Source of the DNA: Oceanobacter kriegii DSM 6294
Lineage (GTDB): Bacteria > Pseudomonadota > Gammaproteobacteria > Pseudomonadales > Oceanobacteraceae
Reading direction: 5' to 3'
NCBI RefSeq assembly: GCF_000422845.1
Contig: NZ_AUGV01000017.1
Coordinates: 80,277-144,276 of the forward strand
Length of the DNA stretch: 64,000 nt
In this document: piece by piece, positions 1 to 8,452 of the stretch
Position numbering within the stretch: position 1 is the stretch's first letter
Layout of the letters: every line of letters starts with the position of its first letter
Made by a program: the position numbers and the translations under genes
The notes under the pieces: model-generated
What the model was told of the DNA's origin: nothing
The model's database searches: none
What the model saw: the letters and a program-made list of their open reading frames with translations, nothing else

Positions 1-1570
1 TTTCAGAACACAGCAGCAATCGGGCGCCTTGTTCCGGATCGGCGAAGTAGGCGGCGGCACGGTCACGTTCAACCAGGTGCATTTGCTCGTGGAACACCGC
101 CACCTGAATGCCGTGTTTCTCCCACAGGTAGGATTCCAGCTCCAGTACGGTAGAAGCATGGTGGCAAATCAGAACGATCTTGGATTTGCCGGTGCCCTTG
201 ATGATGTCCAGCAGGGCATTGACGCGCTGGTCATTTTCACACCAGTCAGACTGCTGGCGCTCCGGGTACAGGGCTTCTTCCAGATTCAGCGCATGAGCCT
301 GTTGCTCTGGTTGCGCAACAGCCGTCAGGTTCGGAACACGGGCAGGGAAGCCGGTGACACCATGGCGGGTGTTGCGGTACATGGCACGGCCCGGGCCACG
401 ACGGTCAATCAGGGCATCCAGGGCTTTCTGGCGGTTGTCGTCGTTGATGCCGGTTGCAAACTCCGGTGCGATGGATGCCAGCTGAGCCAGGGCATCGGCA
501 CTCAGTTCAGAGCCATCGGCCAGCTGTGCAGCCAGGTCGGCAACAGACTGGTAAGAAGACTGTTCTTGCAGGAACTGCTCAAGGCTTGGGTAGCGCTCCG
601 GGTCCAGCAGGCGCAGGCGAGCATAGTGACCTTCAACACCCAGCTGTTCAGGGGTTGCCGTCAGCAGCAGTACGCCCGGTGTTTTGGCCGCCATGTTTTC
701 GACCAGCTGATAACCGGCGTCGGCACCATCCTGGCTCCACTGCAAGTGGTGTGCTTCATCAACCACGACCATATCCCAATCGGATTGCGCCATGGATGCA
801 GAAACGTAAGGGTCGGTTGCCAGAGACATCGGGCACAAGTACAGCTGGGAACTGTTAAACAGCGGAGAACAGATATCCTTGGCGTCGTCAACGTCGTCTT
901 GCTGCAGGATGCTGAAACGCAGGTTGAAGCGGCGAATCATTTCAACCAGCCACTGGTGTACCAGGTGGTCAGGCACCAAAACCATCACGCGCTGAATTCG
1001 CTGTTGCAGCAGCAGGCGGTGCAGGATCAAGCCGGCTTCAATGGTTTTACCCAAACCCACTTCATCCGCCAGCAAAACCCGTGGCATGGAGTCCTGGGTG
1101 ACTTGTTGGGCAATGTATTGCTGGTGAGGCAGCAGGCTGGTGCGGGCACCCAGCAAACCATAGAACGGTCGCTGACGCAGGTTGGTGATTTGCTTCAGGC
1201 TCAGCTGACGCAGTTCGTACAGGTTGTTGTTGTCGATTTGTCCTGAGAACAAACGATCAACCGGCTGGTTCAGCTGAATGGCACCGCTGAGCTGGATTTC
1301 GGAAATCGAGCGGCCAGCGGTGAAGTAAAAGGCGATGTCATCAATGACTTCGACGGATTCAATGGTTACAACGTTGCCGTCTTGCAGAGGTACCTTGTCG
1401 CCGTTTTTAAAAATGACCCGGGTAAGCGGAGCATTTTGCACGGAATAGGTACGCACGTCGTCGATGGTCGGGAAATACAGAGTGACCGAACGAAAGTCGA
1501 CGCTTTGAACAAGCCCAAGCCCAAGATCTGTTTCGGCTTCGCTAATCCAACGCTGACCAACTGAATACAT
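1..1570 (-). CDS. rapA: RNA polymerase-associated helicase-like ATPase RapA (HepA), 5' part only
   Basis: SWI2/SNF2-family ATPase that binds RNA polymerase and helps recycle it after transcription. The gene runs off the left edge, leaving about the first 523 residues. The N-terminus (MYSVGQRWISEAETDLGLG, Tudor-like region) is typical of RapA. Walker A is LADEVGLGKTIEAG, the DEAH-type motif II is VVDEAHHL, and motif III is LLTATPEQ. The second helicase lobe begins (KIVLICHHAST) just before the edge. The start is the ATG at 1570, whose translation matches the family N-terminus; no strong ribosome site is visible. Full RapA proteins are about 960 residues, so nearly half is missing because of the window and not because of a mutation. 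A 10-bp inverted repeat at 1669-1713 lies in its upstream region. Confidence 0.95.
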   Translation of the reverse strand, partial: MYSVGQRWISEAETDLGLGLVQSVDFRSVTLYFPTIDDVRTYSVQNAPLTRVIFKNGDKVPLQDGNVVTIESVEVIDDIAFYFTAGRSISEIQLSGAIQLNQPVDRLFSGQIDNNNLYELRQLSLKQITNLRQRPFYGLLGARTSLLPHQQYIAQQVTQDSMPRVLLADEVGLGKTIEAGLILHRLLLQQRIQRVMVLVPDHLVHQWLVEMIRRFNLRFSILQQDDVDDAKDICSPLFNSSQLYLCPMSLATDPYVSASMAQSDWDMVVVDEAHHLQWSQDGADAGYQLVENMAAKTPGVLLLTATPEQLGVEGHYARLRLLDPERYPSLEQFLQEQSSYQSVADLAAQLADGSELSADALAQLASIAPEFATGINDDNRQKALDALIDRRGPGRAMYRNTRHGVTGFPARVPNLTAVAQPEQQAHALNLEEALYPERQQSDWCENDQRVNALLDIIKGTGKSKIVLICHHASTVLELESYLWEKHGIQVAVFHEQMHLVERDRAAAYFADPEQGARLLLCSE

Positions 1571-1668
1571 AAATAGAAGGGTCCTGATGATAAATCTGAA
1601 GGAAGTCGGTGGCACAAAACACTGGCCAACCTGTAAGGCGGCGAAGTCTACCGTAAGCGGCTTGGTTG

Positions 1669-1713
1669 ACCAATGACATGACAGGATAAAGATTTTGAAA
1701 AAGTGTCATTGGT
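1669..1713. promoter_or_regulatory. 10-bp inverted repeat upstream of rapA
   Basis: ACCAATGACA at 1669-1678 is mirrored exactly by TGTCATTGGT at 1704-1713, with a 25-nt spacer, about 100 bp upstream of the rapA start. It could be a paired operator or form a weak hairpin. No regulator can be named from the sequence. Confidence 0.35.
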
Positions 1714-1825
1714 TCATCAATGAAACCATGGCGCGCACGAATCCGGTGGATGGCAAGCAGCAGGCATAATGATTCAGATTTCTGGTCTGGCTGTTGGCCA
1801 GAGGGGCTTCTTACAACTCTTTTAT

Positions 1826-1849
1826 TTCCGATAATTGATATTATCGGAA
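1826..1849. repeat. dif-like palindrome, copy 1 (CGATAA-N6-TTATCG core)
   Basis: TTCCGATAA (1826-1834), 6-nt spacer TTGATA, then the exact reverse complement TTATCGGAA (1841-1849). Arms that end in TAA/TTA around a 6-nt centre are the layout of XerCD dif sites and of other tyrosine-recombinase core sites. A second palindrome with the same inner core lies at 3214-3245, so the two bracket the KfrA/TnpT-like gene. It could be a recombination core or a binding site for that protein. Confidence 0.5.
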
Positions 1850-2107
1850 TAAATGGATTTCAGGACGTGAGGGCTGAAATCTCCCGTTTGATGGCGGCTT
1901 TGGAATTGTTTTCATGTCCATGCCATACACATTGCTCAACTATCAATTGTTTGGGCTTACTCTGGATTTGCGGCTTTCCGCTGTCTGTACGCCTTTGAAG
2001 TCCATTCGATGATTCAGGGTCCTGCATTCTGTTATGCGCGCCCTGGGGTTCTCTGGCGTTTGCCAGCTATCAGATTCTCTGCAATAGCTCTTGGCCGCCA
2101 AGCCGAA

Positions 2108-3133
2108 TCATCGACTTAGCTTTTCCAGCAGGTTTGCGTAGCGCGTTGCTTCGGATCGAGCTGCTGCAAGTGCTTGCTGGTGTTCTTGTTCGCGAAGCTG
2201 CTGCTGGCTTTGCAGTTGTTCCAGTGTGGTTTGAAGTTGCTGCCGCAAGGCGTTTGCGTTTTGCAGTTCAGTGGCCTGGCGTTGCTTGTCACCCTGGATA
2301 TCGCTCAAGGCGTTCTCGCGTTCATTTAATTGTTTTTGCTGTTGCGCCAGCTCACGCTCAAACGCCGCTCGCTGTTCCTGCAGGTGTTTTTCATGCTGAT
2401 CATTCAGCTCATTGCGTTGCTGATTCAGGGCGACTTCTTTGGCTGCTGTCTGCTGGCTCTGTAGCTCTTGCAACTCGTATTTGTGCACTGATTGCTGCTG
2501 TTGCAGTTGTTGGTTCAGGCTGGCTATTTGCTGTTCAAAGCGGCTGCGCTCATCTTGTCGGTCCTTGGCCATACTGTCCTGATAATGCTCAAACTGCTCG
2601 CGGACGGTTTTGTTTTCCTGTTTGAGCTCCTGCTGCGCCTGGCGGCTTTCATACAGCTGTCCGGATACCTCACTGAGTTTCACCTCAAGCCGCGTGTTTT
2701 CCAGTGTCAGCTGGTTGTGTTGCTGTTCCAGTGTCTCAATGCGTTGATCTGACACTTCAATTCGGTGTGTTGCGGCCTCCAGCTCGCCATTTAGCTTGTC
2801 GCGTTCGCTCTGTGCGGCGTTCAGTTGCTCTGTTAAGGCCTGTTTTTCCTCTTCAAATGCCCGCTTGGCATCTTCGGTGGATTGTTCTGCTTGCTGTGTC
2901 AGGTAGGCATTCAGCGCTTCAACGGCGCTCAGTACATCCTGATTGAGGCTGCTATTGGTGGTGTTTTCTTCAGTTTGCTGGCTTCGCCACTGTTTCAGCA
3001 TGGGGCCTATGGTGCTTTTACTGCCGGTGCCAAGCTGCTCGCGCACCCGGTCTACCGTGGGCTCCAGCCCATTGTTGGTGATGATTTCTGCGGCTTTTGC
3101 CACTTGCTCAAAGCGTATTCCCGGGCGCGCCAT
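2108..3133 (-). CDS. KfrA_N / TnpT-like coiled-coil DNA-binding protein
   Basis: 341 residues. The first ~55 residues (MARPGIRFEQVAKAAEII, then GLEPTVDRVREQLGTGSKST) form the KfrA N-terminal DNA-binding domain seen in plasmid KfrA proteins and in TnpT of Tn4651-type transposons. From about residue 70 to the end there is one long Gln/Glu-rich coiled coil. In Tn4651, TnpT assists the tyrosine recombinase TnpS in cointegrate resolution, and the two genes diverge from a shared site. The same layout is seen here: this gene diverges from a tyrosine recombinase, with a palindromic core in the 228-bp gap. The start is the ATG at 3133. No transposase is nearby. Plain KfrA-like autoregulation of a standalone module is the alternative. 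The domain call is firm and the TnpT role is inferred. Confidence 0.8.
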   Translation of the reverse strand: MARPGIRFEQVAKAAEIITNNGLEPTVDRVREQLGTGSKSTIGPMLKQWRSQQTEENTTNSSLNQDVLSAVEALNAYLTQQAEQSTEDAKRAFEEEKQALTEQLNAAQSERDKLNGELEAATHRIEVSDQRIETLEQQHNQLTLENTRLEVKLSEVSGQLYESRQAQQELKQENKTVREQFEHYQDSMAKDRQDERSRFEQQIASLNQQLQQQQSVHKYELQELQSQQTAAKEVALNQQRNELNDQHEKHLQEQRAAFERELAQQQKQLNERENALSDIQGDKQRQATELQNANALRQQLQTTLEQLQSQQQLREQEHQQALAAARSEATRYANLLEKLSR

Positions 3134-3213
3134 GGGATCTTCCTGTAACGTATTACGTAATATGTAATGTAAGTGTAATTGTGCTTTCTGATATTGGCAA
3201 TCAAGGATAAAAA

Positions 3214-3245
3214 TAACCTTCGATAATTATTGTTATCGAAGGTTA
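3214..3245. repeat. dif-like palindrome, copy 2, between the divergent tnpT-like and recombinase genes
   Basis: TAACCTTCGATAA (3214-3226), 6-nt spacer TTATTG (3227-3232), exact reverse complement TTATCGAAGGTTA (3233-3245): a perfect 13-bp inverted repeat. It sits 81 bp upstream of the KfrA/TnpT-like start and about 117 bp upstream of the recombinase start. The geometry (long arms, 6-nt centre, inner TAA/TTA) fits a tyrosine-recombinase core, and the position matches the resolution site between tnpS and tnpT of Tn4651. An operator for the KfrA-like protein is the other reading. Confidence 0.6.
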
Positions 3246-3361
3246 TAATGGCATTTAACCCTTTAAGAGAATGATCCCGGTACACTATTCGTGTCGAAAC
3301 CGGGATTGAAGCTGGGCTAAGGGACGGAATTGAAGGATTGAATCTGAGTGGTGAAAATTCG

Positions 3362-4360
3362 ATGAGTCGTTATTTGAGTGAGGCGCGCCCTGCTGAGCTT
3401 GTGCGATCTGGCTACAGCGAGGACGAAAAAGCAAAGCTTGATGCGTTTCTGGCGTCGGCGACGTCTGAAAATACACGGCGCAGTTATCGCTCGGCCATTC
3501 GGCAATACCAGCGTTCTGGCGGACCGCTGCCTGCAACGGCGGACGATATTGTGCGGTATTTGTTGCTGACATCGGAGCGCTACCGAGTGGCGACCCTGCA
3601 ATTGCATTTGAGCGCCCTCTCCGCCTGGCACGCCTTTCAGGGTGTGGTTGACCCGGTGGTGTCAGCCCCTGTTCGTCAGGTTCTGAAAGGCATCAAGCGC
3701 AGTAACGGTCAGCCGCAACAGAAAGCGCCGCCATTGCGGTTACAGCAGCTGGGTAAAATCTGCCACTCAATGACTGCCAATGGCGGGCAGCCTGGAAAGC
3801 TATCATCCGTTAGGGATAAGGCATTGCTGTTGCTGGGCTTTCTTGGGGCCTTTCGGCGCAGTGAGCTGGTTGCCATTGATGTGTCCGACTTGAGTTTTGT
3901 TACCGATGGTTTGGAAATTCGCATTCGGCACTCCAAAACCGACCAGACCGGCCAAGGACTGGTAAAAGCCATTCCGGCGACCGCTGGCGAGCTGTGCGCG
4001 GTAACGGCTGTGAGGGATTGGCTATCGGTGGCTGGGATTGAAAGTGGCGCGGTTTTTCGCCCGGTGAATCAATGGCAGCAGCTGTCTGAAAATCGTCTGA
4101 CTCCATCGGCTGTGAATCAAATTCTGAAGCGTGCCTGCACAAAAGCCGGTGTTGATGACGCATTGCAGTTTAGTGGTCATAGTTTGCGTCGTGGCCTGGC
4201 AACCGAGGCGGCCAGATCCGGCGCATCGTTTGAGGCGATTCGCAAACAAGGCGGCTGGAAAAACGACACGACTGTGCGTGGCTATATAGAAGAAGGCAGT
4301 CGCTTCAAGGATAACGTGGTATCGATCTTGTTCGACCTGAATCAGGAACATCAGGCATGA
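3362..4360 (+). CDS. Tyrosine recombinase (TnpS-like), first of two
   Basis: Site-specific DNA recombinase of the phage-integrase family, about 332 residues from the ATG at 3362. An in-frame TTG at 3338 would add 8 residues and has no better ribosome site. The N-terminal SAM-like core-binding domain is followed by the catalytic domain. Arg I lies in GFLGAFRRSELVAI, the HxxR box is HSLRRG, Trp replaces the second His (GGWKND), and the nucleophile Tyr is in VRGYIEEG, so all needed residues are present. It diverges from the KfrA/TnpT-like gene and overlaps the next recombinase by 4 bp (ATGA), so the two are probably translated together. Size, orientation and partner recall TnpS of Tn4651, but a general integrase role cannot be excluded. 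Confidence 0.9.
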   Translation: MSRYLSEARPAELVRSGYSEDEKAKLDAFLASATSENTRRSYRSAIRQYQRSGGPLPATADDIVRYLLLTSERYRVATLQLHLSALSAWHAFQGVVDPVVSAPVRQVLKGIKRSNGQPQQKAPPLRLQQLGKICHSMTANGGQPGKLSSVRDKALLLLGFLGAFRRSELVAIDVSDLSFVTDGLEIRIRHSKTDQTGQGLVKAIPATAGELCAVTAVRDWLSVAGIESGAVFRPVNQWQQLSENRLTPSAVNQILKRACTKAGVDDALQFSGHSLRRGLATEAARSGASFEAIRKQGGWKNDTTVRGYIEEGSRFKDNVVSILFDLNQEHQA

Positions 4361-5613
4361 GCTTGCAGCGTGTTTTAAACACACCCCCTACTCCATTTTT
4401 TGACAATCTGAATCATCTGGCGAGCCCGTTGACGGATGCTCGTACCATTCTGGATCGCCAGCCGCAGCTGCGTAACGTGCCAGGTGCCTTTGAGGATCTG
4501 GTTCACACGCTGGGGTTTCTGGTCAGTTTTAACGGCTCCACCGCGACGTTTAACAGCTATCGGCGCGAGGCCGAACGTCTGTTGCAATGGAGCTTTCTGG
4601 TTCGGGAAGCCTGCTTGCATGATTTAAAACGCGCCGATCTGGAAGACTACATTCGTTTTTGTCAGTCACCGCCGGCGGCCTGGATTGGTACGGCGCAGTT
4701 GGCCCGTTTCAAAAGCCAGCAAGGCGAGCGCGTACCCAACGAAAAGTGGCGGCCGTTTGTGATTCAGCCAGACAAGGCGTCGCTGACCGAACAGCGTCCG
4801 GATGCATTTGCGCTGTCGCAAAAAAGCCTGCAATCCTTGTTTGCTGTGCTGTCGTCGTATTTCAATTTTCTGATTCAGGAAGACTATCTGGAAGGCAATC
4901 CAATCGCGCTGATTCGGCAGAAAAGCAAGTTCTTACAGCGTCATGCCTACTCGGAGCCGGTGCGGCGCATCTCCAATTTGCAGTGGGATTACGTGCTGGA
5001 AACCATTGAGTTGATGGCAAAAGACAACCCGGTCGAGCATGAGCGATCGCTGTTTATCATGCGCTGCCTGTTTGCCATGTATCTGCGTATTTCGGAACTT
5101 GTGGCTGACGAGCGTTCGACGCCGGTCATGGGTGATTTCCAGAAGGATATGGATGGTAACTGGTGGCTGCGCGTTGTAGGTAAAGGCAACAAGGCCCGAA
5201 TGGTTACAGTGTCGGATGACATGCTGGCGGCGCTGAAGCGATATCGCAGTTTTCTGGGCTTATCTGAACTCCCTCATGCGGGCGAGCAAACGCCATTGGT
5301 GCCCAAGCTGCGAGGTCGTGGCCCTGTAACCAGTACACGTCAGATTCGGTATTTAGTGCAGTATTGCTTCGATCGAACGTTAGAGAGAATGCGTCAGGAT
5401 GGGCTTGAGCGGGATGCGGAAGAATTGAAAGTGGCGACGGTTCACTGGTTGCGCCATACCGGAATTTCCGAGGATGTTAAGCATCGACCTAAAGAGCACG
5501 TCAGGGAGGATGCCGGACATGCCAGCCTGGCCACAACGGACCGTTATATTGATACAGAAATGCGTGAACGACACGCCAGTGCGCGTAACAAAAAACTCAA
5601 GCCGGACTACTAA
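4357..5613 (+). CDS. Tyrosine recombinase, second of two
   Basis: 418-residue phage-integrase-family recombinase. Its start overlaps the stop of the upstream recombinase (ATGA at 4357-4360). The N-terminal half holds a long core-binding domain. The catalytic half has the first Arg in MYLRISELVA, the HxxR box HWLRHTG, a second His in DAGHASLATT and the nucleophile Tyr in DRYIDTE, so the active site looks complete. It differs clearly in sequence from the 332-residue partner. Paired non-identical tyrosine recombinases occur in Tn554-like, RIT and GInt-type elements, in which the members act together. Here there is a pair plus a KfrA-like protein and no recognised transposase or cargo. Its stop codon lies in a small hairpin facing phaB. 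Confidence 0.9.
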   Translation: MSLQRVLNTPPTPFFDNLNHLASPLTDARTILDRQPQLRNVPGAFEDLVHTLGFLVSFNGSTATFNSYRREAERLLQWSFLVREACLHDLKRADLEDYIRFCQSPPAAWIGTAQLARFKSQQGERVPNEKWRPFVIQPDKASLTEQRPDAFALSQKSLQSLFAVLSSYFNFLIQEDYLEGNPIALIRQKSKFLQRHAYSEPVRRISNLQWDYVLETIELMAKDNPVEHERSLFIMRCLFAMYLRISELVADERSTPVMGDFQKDMDGNWWLRVVGKGNKARMVTVSDDMLAALKRYRSFLGLSELPHAGEQTPLVPKLRGRGPVTSTRQIRYLVQYCFDRTLERMRQDGLERDAEELKVATVHWLRHTGISEDVKHRPKEHVREDAGHASLATTDRYIDTEMRERHASARNKKLKPDY

Positions 5614-5622
5614 CTCGGCTTG
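5598..5622. terminator. Weak bidirectional hairpin between recombinase and phaB
   Basis: CAAGCCG (5598-5604) pairs with CGGCTTG (5616-5622) across an 11-nt loop that contains the recombinase stop codon. It lies between convergent genes only 21 bp apart. No clear T-run follows, so terminator function is tentative. Confidence 0.3.
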
Positions 5623-5634
5623 ATGGTTTCACGC

Positions 5635-6381
5635 TTAGTGCATGTACTGACCGCCGTTGGCAGAAATGTTGGCACCGGTAATGAAACCGTTTTCGTCAGA
5701 TGCCAGGAAGCTCACCACGCGAGCAATCTCTTCCGGAGCGCCGAAGCGACCAACAGGAATGCTCTTGCGGATGGTTTCGCGAATTTCTTCCGGAACATCC
5801 ATGATCATGCTGGTAGCAATGTAGCCTGGGGACACAGTGTTGACTGTGATGCCTTTGGAAGCAACTTCCTGGGCGACGGCTTTGGTGAAGCCGTACATGC
5901 CAGCCTTGGCGGCTGAATAGTTGGCCTGGCCGAACTGGCCTTTTTCACCATTGATGGATGAGATGTTAACGATGCGGCCCCATTTCTTCTCGAGCATGTC
6001 GTTAATCACCAGGCGGGTCATAAAGAACACAGACGTCAGGTTGGTTGCGATGACGTCATGCCACATATCTGGCGTCATTTTCTTCAGAGTGGTGTCGCGG
6101 GTGATGCCACCGTTGTTCACCAGAATATCCACTGGACCGAAGTCCTTGCGAATATTGTCGATACACGCTTCGCAAGACGCCCAGTCGGTAATGTTACCGA
6201 ACGCCAGTGCGATGTCGTAACCTTCCTTGGACAGTTCTTCCTGCCATGCCTGGGCTTTCTCGTGCTTGCCGCCCGAGTAATAGCCAGCCACTACCTGATA
6301 ACCGTCATCGTGCAATTTCTTACAGATTGCAGTACCGATACCACCTGTTCCTCCGGTAACCAATGCAACACGTTTAGACAT
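5635..6381 (-). CDS. phaB: Acetoacetyl-CoA reductase (PhaB-type SDR)
   Basis: NADPH-dependent reductase that makes (R)-3-hydroxybutyryl-CoA for polyhydroxyalkanoate synthesis; FabG-like 3-oxoacyl reduction is a related activity. 248 residues, the usual PhaB size. The cofactor motif is TGGTGGIG near residue 10, NNGG follows near residue 90, and the catalytic Ser-Tyr-Lys set lies in NISSINGEKGQFGQ and YSAAKAG. The INGEKGQFGQANYSAAKAGM stretch separates PhaB from ordinary FabG. phaA and phaC are not adjacent, so the gene stands alone, convergent with the recombinase pair. The start is the ATG at 6381. Confidence 0.9.
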   Translation of the reverse strand: MSKRVALVTGGTGGIGTAICKKLHDDGYQVVAGYYSGGKHEKAQAWQEELSKEGYDIALAFGNITDWASCEACIDNIRKDFGPVDILVNNGGITRDTTLKKMTPDMWHDVIATNLTSVFFMTRLVINDMLEKKWGRIVNISSINGEKGQFGQANYSAAKAGMYGFTKAVAQEVASKGITVNTVSPGYIATSMIMDVPEEIRETIRKSIPVGRFGAPEEIARVVSFLASDENGFITGANISANGGQYMH

Positions 6382-6843
6382 ACATCCACTCCTTTTGCTT
6401 TTGCGGTAAGTAGGCTTGAGAACCCTCTGAAAAACCCTGCACGGCTCTACCCGTGCCCTGCAGGTCGTTAGAACAAGGCGGCGACTGCAGTGGAATGGCT
6501 GGCCCTTTCCAAATTCGCCAACACTGTTCTGGCGGCCTGCGGGGATGGCAGGGCATTGCTGACTCTGTGTCGCTGATTTTTGACTTGACTCGTCAGGCCT
6601 GCAAATCAGCTTCGTGATTCAGCTTCGCCCTGTCATCCAGAGCGGGCACCGGATTTTTCAGTGAGTCCCTAGCTTCATATCTTGATATGACATCTGCATT
6701 ACCCAGTCCAGCTAATAATTGTCAGATTGTCGAGTCCTTCATTGACTGGCCTGAATGAACACCACCTTACACCCATTCGGGTGAAGCCTGTCGCAGGCTG
6801 CGTTATAATCCGCGACCTTTTTGATCTGACCCCGTTTTTAATC
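6382..6843. other. Divergent intergenic region phaB-thiI
   Basis: 462 bp between divergent start codons with no credible gene. It should carry both promoters. The thiI -10 candidate is at 6804-6809. A small hairpin GCACGG-N6-CCGTGC lies near 6440-6460, about 60-80 bp upstream of the phaB start. Nothing else stands out. Confidence 0.5.
6782..6809 (+). promoter_or_regulatory. Candidate sigma-70 promoter of thiI
   Basis: A consensus -10 hexamer TATAAT lies at 6804-6809, 35 bp upstream of the thiI ATG. The best -35 at 16-bp spacing is TGAAGC (6782-6787), a poor match. The spacer contains a small stem AGCCTG-TCG-CAGGCT. Confidence 0.4.
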
Positions 6844-8325
6844 ATGAAGTTTGTCATCAAGCTATTCCCTGAAATCACCATCAAATCCAAGTCGGTTCGC
6901 AAGCAATTGACCAAAATTCTGCGCGCCAATTTGCGTACGCTGTCCAAGAAGCACGGCGTATCGGCCGACGTTCAGGATCGCTGGGATAGTTTGGTGATCG
7001 CCGTTAACGTCGTTGACGAAAGTGAACGTGAATCCATTCATCGCCGCATGGTGCAGATCCTGTCGCACACTCCGGGTATCGGCTATTCGCTGGAAATCGA
7101 CGAACACCCGTTCGAGACATTGGATCAGGCCTATCAGTTGGTTCGCGAAGCCAATCGTGAGGTGCTGAAAGGCAAGAGTTTCTGTGTTCGGGTCAAGCGT
7201 GCGGGACAGCACGATTTCACCTCGCATCAGGCTGAAATCTACATGGGCGGCGGTCTGCTGAAAGAAACTGAAGCGGCTTCGGTTTCACTCAAGAACCCGG
7301 AAGTGGTTGTGCATGTTGAAATTCGCAACGACAAGGTGCACGTGGTCAAGCAGCGCATTCAGGGCTTGGGTGGCTTCCCTCTGGGCAGCCAGGGTGAGAT
7401 CGTTTCCTTGATCTCGGGTGGCTTTGACTCGACGGTGGCCAGCTACCTGTTGACCCGTCGTGGTCTGAAGACTCACTTCTGCTTTTTCAATTTGGGCGGC
7501 AGTGCCCATGAGATTGGTGTGAAGCAAGTGGCCCACTACATCTGGTCTTGCTATGGCGAAAGCCACCGGGTGAAGTTCGTGACTGTGCCGTTTGAAAAGG
7601 TCGTTACCGAGATCCTGACCAAGGTTGATAACGGCCACATGGGGGTTGTGCTCAAGCGTATGATGATGCGCGCGGCGTCCCGTATTGCCGACAAAATGGG
7701 CGTGCCAGCCATTGCAACCGGTGAGGCCGTTGCCCAGGTTGCCAGCCAGACCATTTCCAATCTGGCGGTGATTGATCGCGCTGCCGACTGCATGGTGCTG
7801 CGCCCGCTTTCCACCATGGACAAGCAGGACATCATTGCTATCTCACGTCGTATTGGTACTGAGTCATTTGCAGCCAGTATGCCGGAGTATTGCGGCGTGA
7901 TTTCTGTTAACCCGTTGACCAAGGGTGATCTGGCCAAAACCGAGCAGGCCGAACAGGCGTTCGATATGCAAGTGCTGGAAGACGCTCTGTATGAATCGAA
8001 AATTCAGCGCATTGACGAAGTGCTGGCGGAAGCCGAATCCGGTCTCGAAGACGTTGCGCAGCTGGATGCCCCTGCACTGGCGGATGTGATTATTGATATT
8101 CGCCATCCGAACGAGGTTGAGGAGGTGGCGCTGGAATTGTCCAATAACGAGGTCAAGACGATTCCGTTTTACGAACTGGATAGCCGTCTGGGCGAGTTGG
8201 ATGTGAGTGGCGAGCAGCGTTACCTGCTGTACTGCCAGAAAGGCACCATGAGCAAAATTCACGCGCACCATCTGAATGAGAAGTACCCGGGTGTGTTTGC
8301 GGTGTTTGTAGAGCCTAACGGCTGA
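6844..8325 (+). CDS. thiI: tRNA 4-thiouridine synthase / thiazole sulfurtransferase ThiI
   Basis: Transfers sulfur to U8 of tRNA (4-thiouridine) and to the ThiS carrier for the thiamine thiazole. From the ATG at 6844 (MKFVIKLFPEITIKS, matching the family N-terminus) it is 493 residues, close to E. coli ThiI. Domains in order are an N-terminal ferredoxin-like fold plus THUMP, a PP-loop ATP pyrophosphatase (SGGFDST near residues 191-197) and a C-terminal rhodanese domain. The rhodanese Cys lies in LLYCQKG near residue 464 and its disulfide partner in PEYCGV near residue 350; both are present, so this is the long, self-sufficient form. An in-frame extension to 6727 crosses the promoter and was not used. 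It is convergent with sthA across a strong terminator. Confidence 0.95.
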   Translation: MKFVIKLFPEITIKSKSVRKQLTKILRANLRTLSKKHGVSADVQDRWDSLVIAVNVVDESERESIHRRMVQILSHTPGIGYSLEIDEHPFETLDQAYQLVREANREVLKGKSFCVRVKRAGQHDFTSHQAEIYMGGGLLKETEAASVSLKNPEVVVHVEIRNDKVHVVKQRIQGLGGFPLGSQGEIVSLISGGFDSTVASYLLTRRGLKTHFCFFNLGGSAHEIGVKQVAHYIWSCYGESHRVKFVTVPFEKVVTEILTKVDNGHMGVVLKRMMMRAASRIADKMGVPAIATGEAVAQVASQTISNLAVIDRAADCMVLRPLSTMDKQDIIAISRRIGTESFAASMPEYCGVISVNPLTKGDLAKTEQAEQAFDMQVLEDALYESKIQRIDEVLAEAESGLEDVAQLDAPALADVIIDIRHPNEVEEVALELSNNEVKTIPFYELDSRLGELDVSGEQRYLLYCQKGTMSKIHAHHLNEKYPGVFAVFVEPNG

Positions 8326-8404
8326 TACTTGGAATTAGCGCAGCGGTGAGTCGTGCTTGCTGTTGCGTTCCGCTTAAGTGTTAACCGCACGCAACAAGCA
8401 GTAG

Positions 8405-8442
8405 AAACAAAACAGGCCGCTAATCAGCGGCCTGTTTTGTTT
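8405..8442. terminator. Bidirectional terminator between thiI and sthA
   Basis: A perfect 16-bp inverted repeat: AAACAAAACAGGCCGC (8405-8420), loop TAATCA, then its reverse complement to 8442. It has T-runs on both strands and lies between convergent genes. Confidence 0.9.
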
Positions 8443-8452
8443 AGGGTTTTGC

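Larger units (their letters stand above)
1571..2107. other. Intergenic region between rapA and the recombination module
   Basis: A 537-bp stretch without a credible gene. It holds the rapA upstream region, with an inverted repeat ACCAATGACA/TGTCATTGGT (1669-1678 and 1704-1713), and the first of two dif-like palindromes (1826-1849). A 92-codon open frame at 1720-1998 has no ribosome site, is rich in Cys and Trp, and looks random. No intrinsic terminator was found for the minus-strand gene that ends at 2108. Confidence 0.6.

Noticed and set aside
29..1246. 405-codon plus-strand open frame
   Set aside because: It lies wholly opposite the rapA helicase domains, which match the family residue by residue. 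The plus-strand product has no recognisable domain.
1720..1998. 92-codon open frame between rapA and the KfrA-like gene
   Set aside because: No ribosome site, Cys/Trp-rich random-looking product, and it runs through the dif-like palindrome.
2108..5613. A complete Tn4651-type (Tn3-family) transposon
   Set aside because: No tnpA transposase and no 38-bp-type terminal inverted repeats are visible; only the resolution-like genes and palindromes are present.
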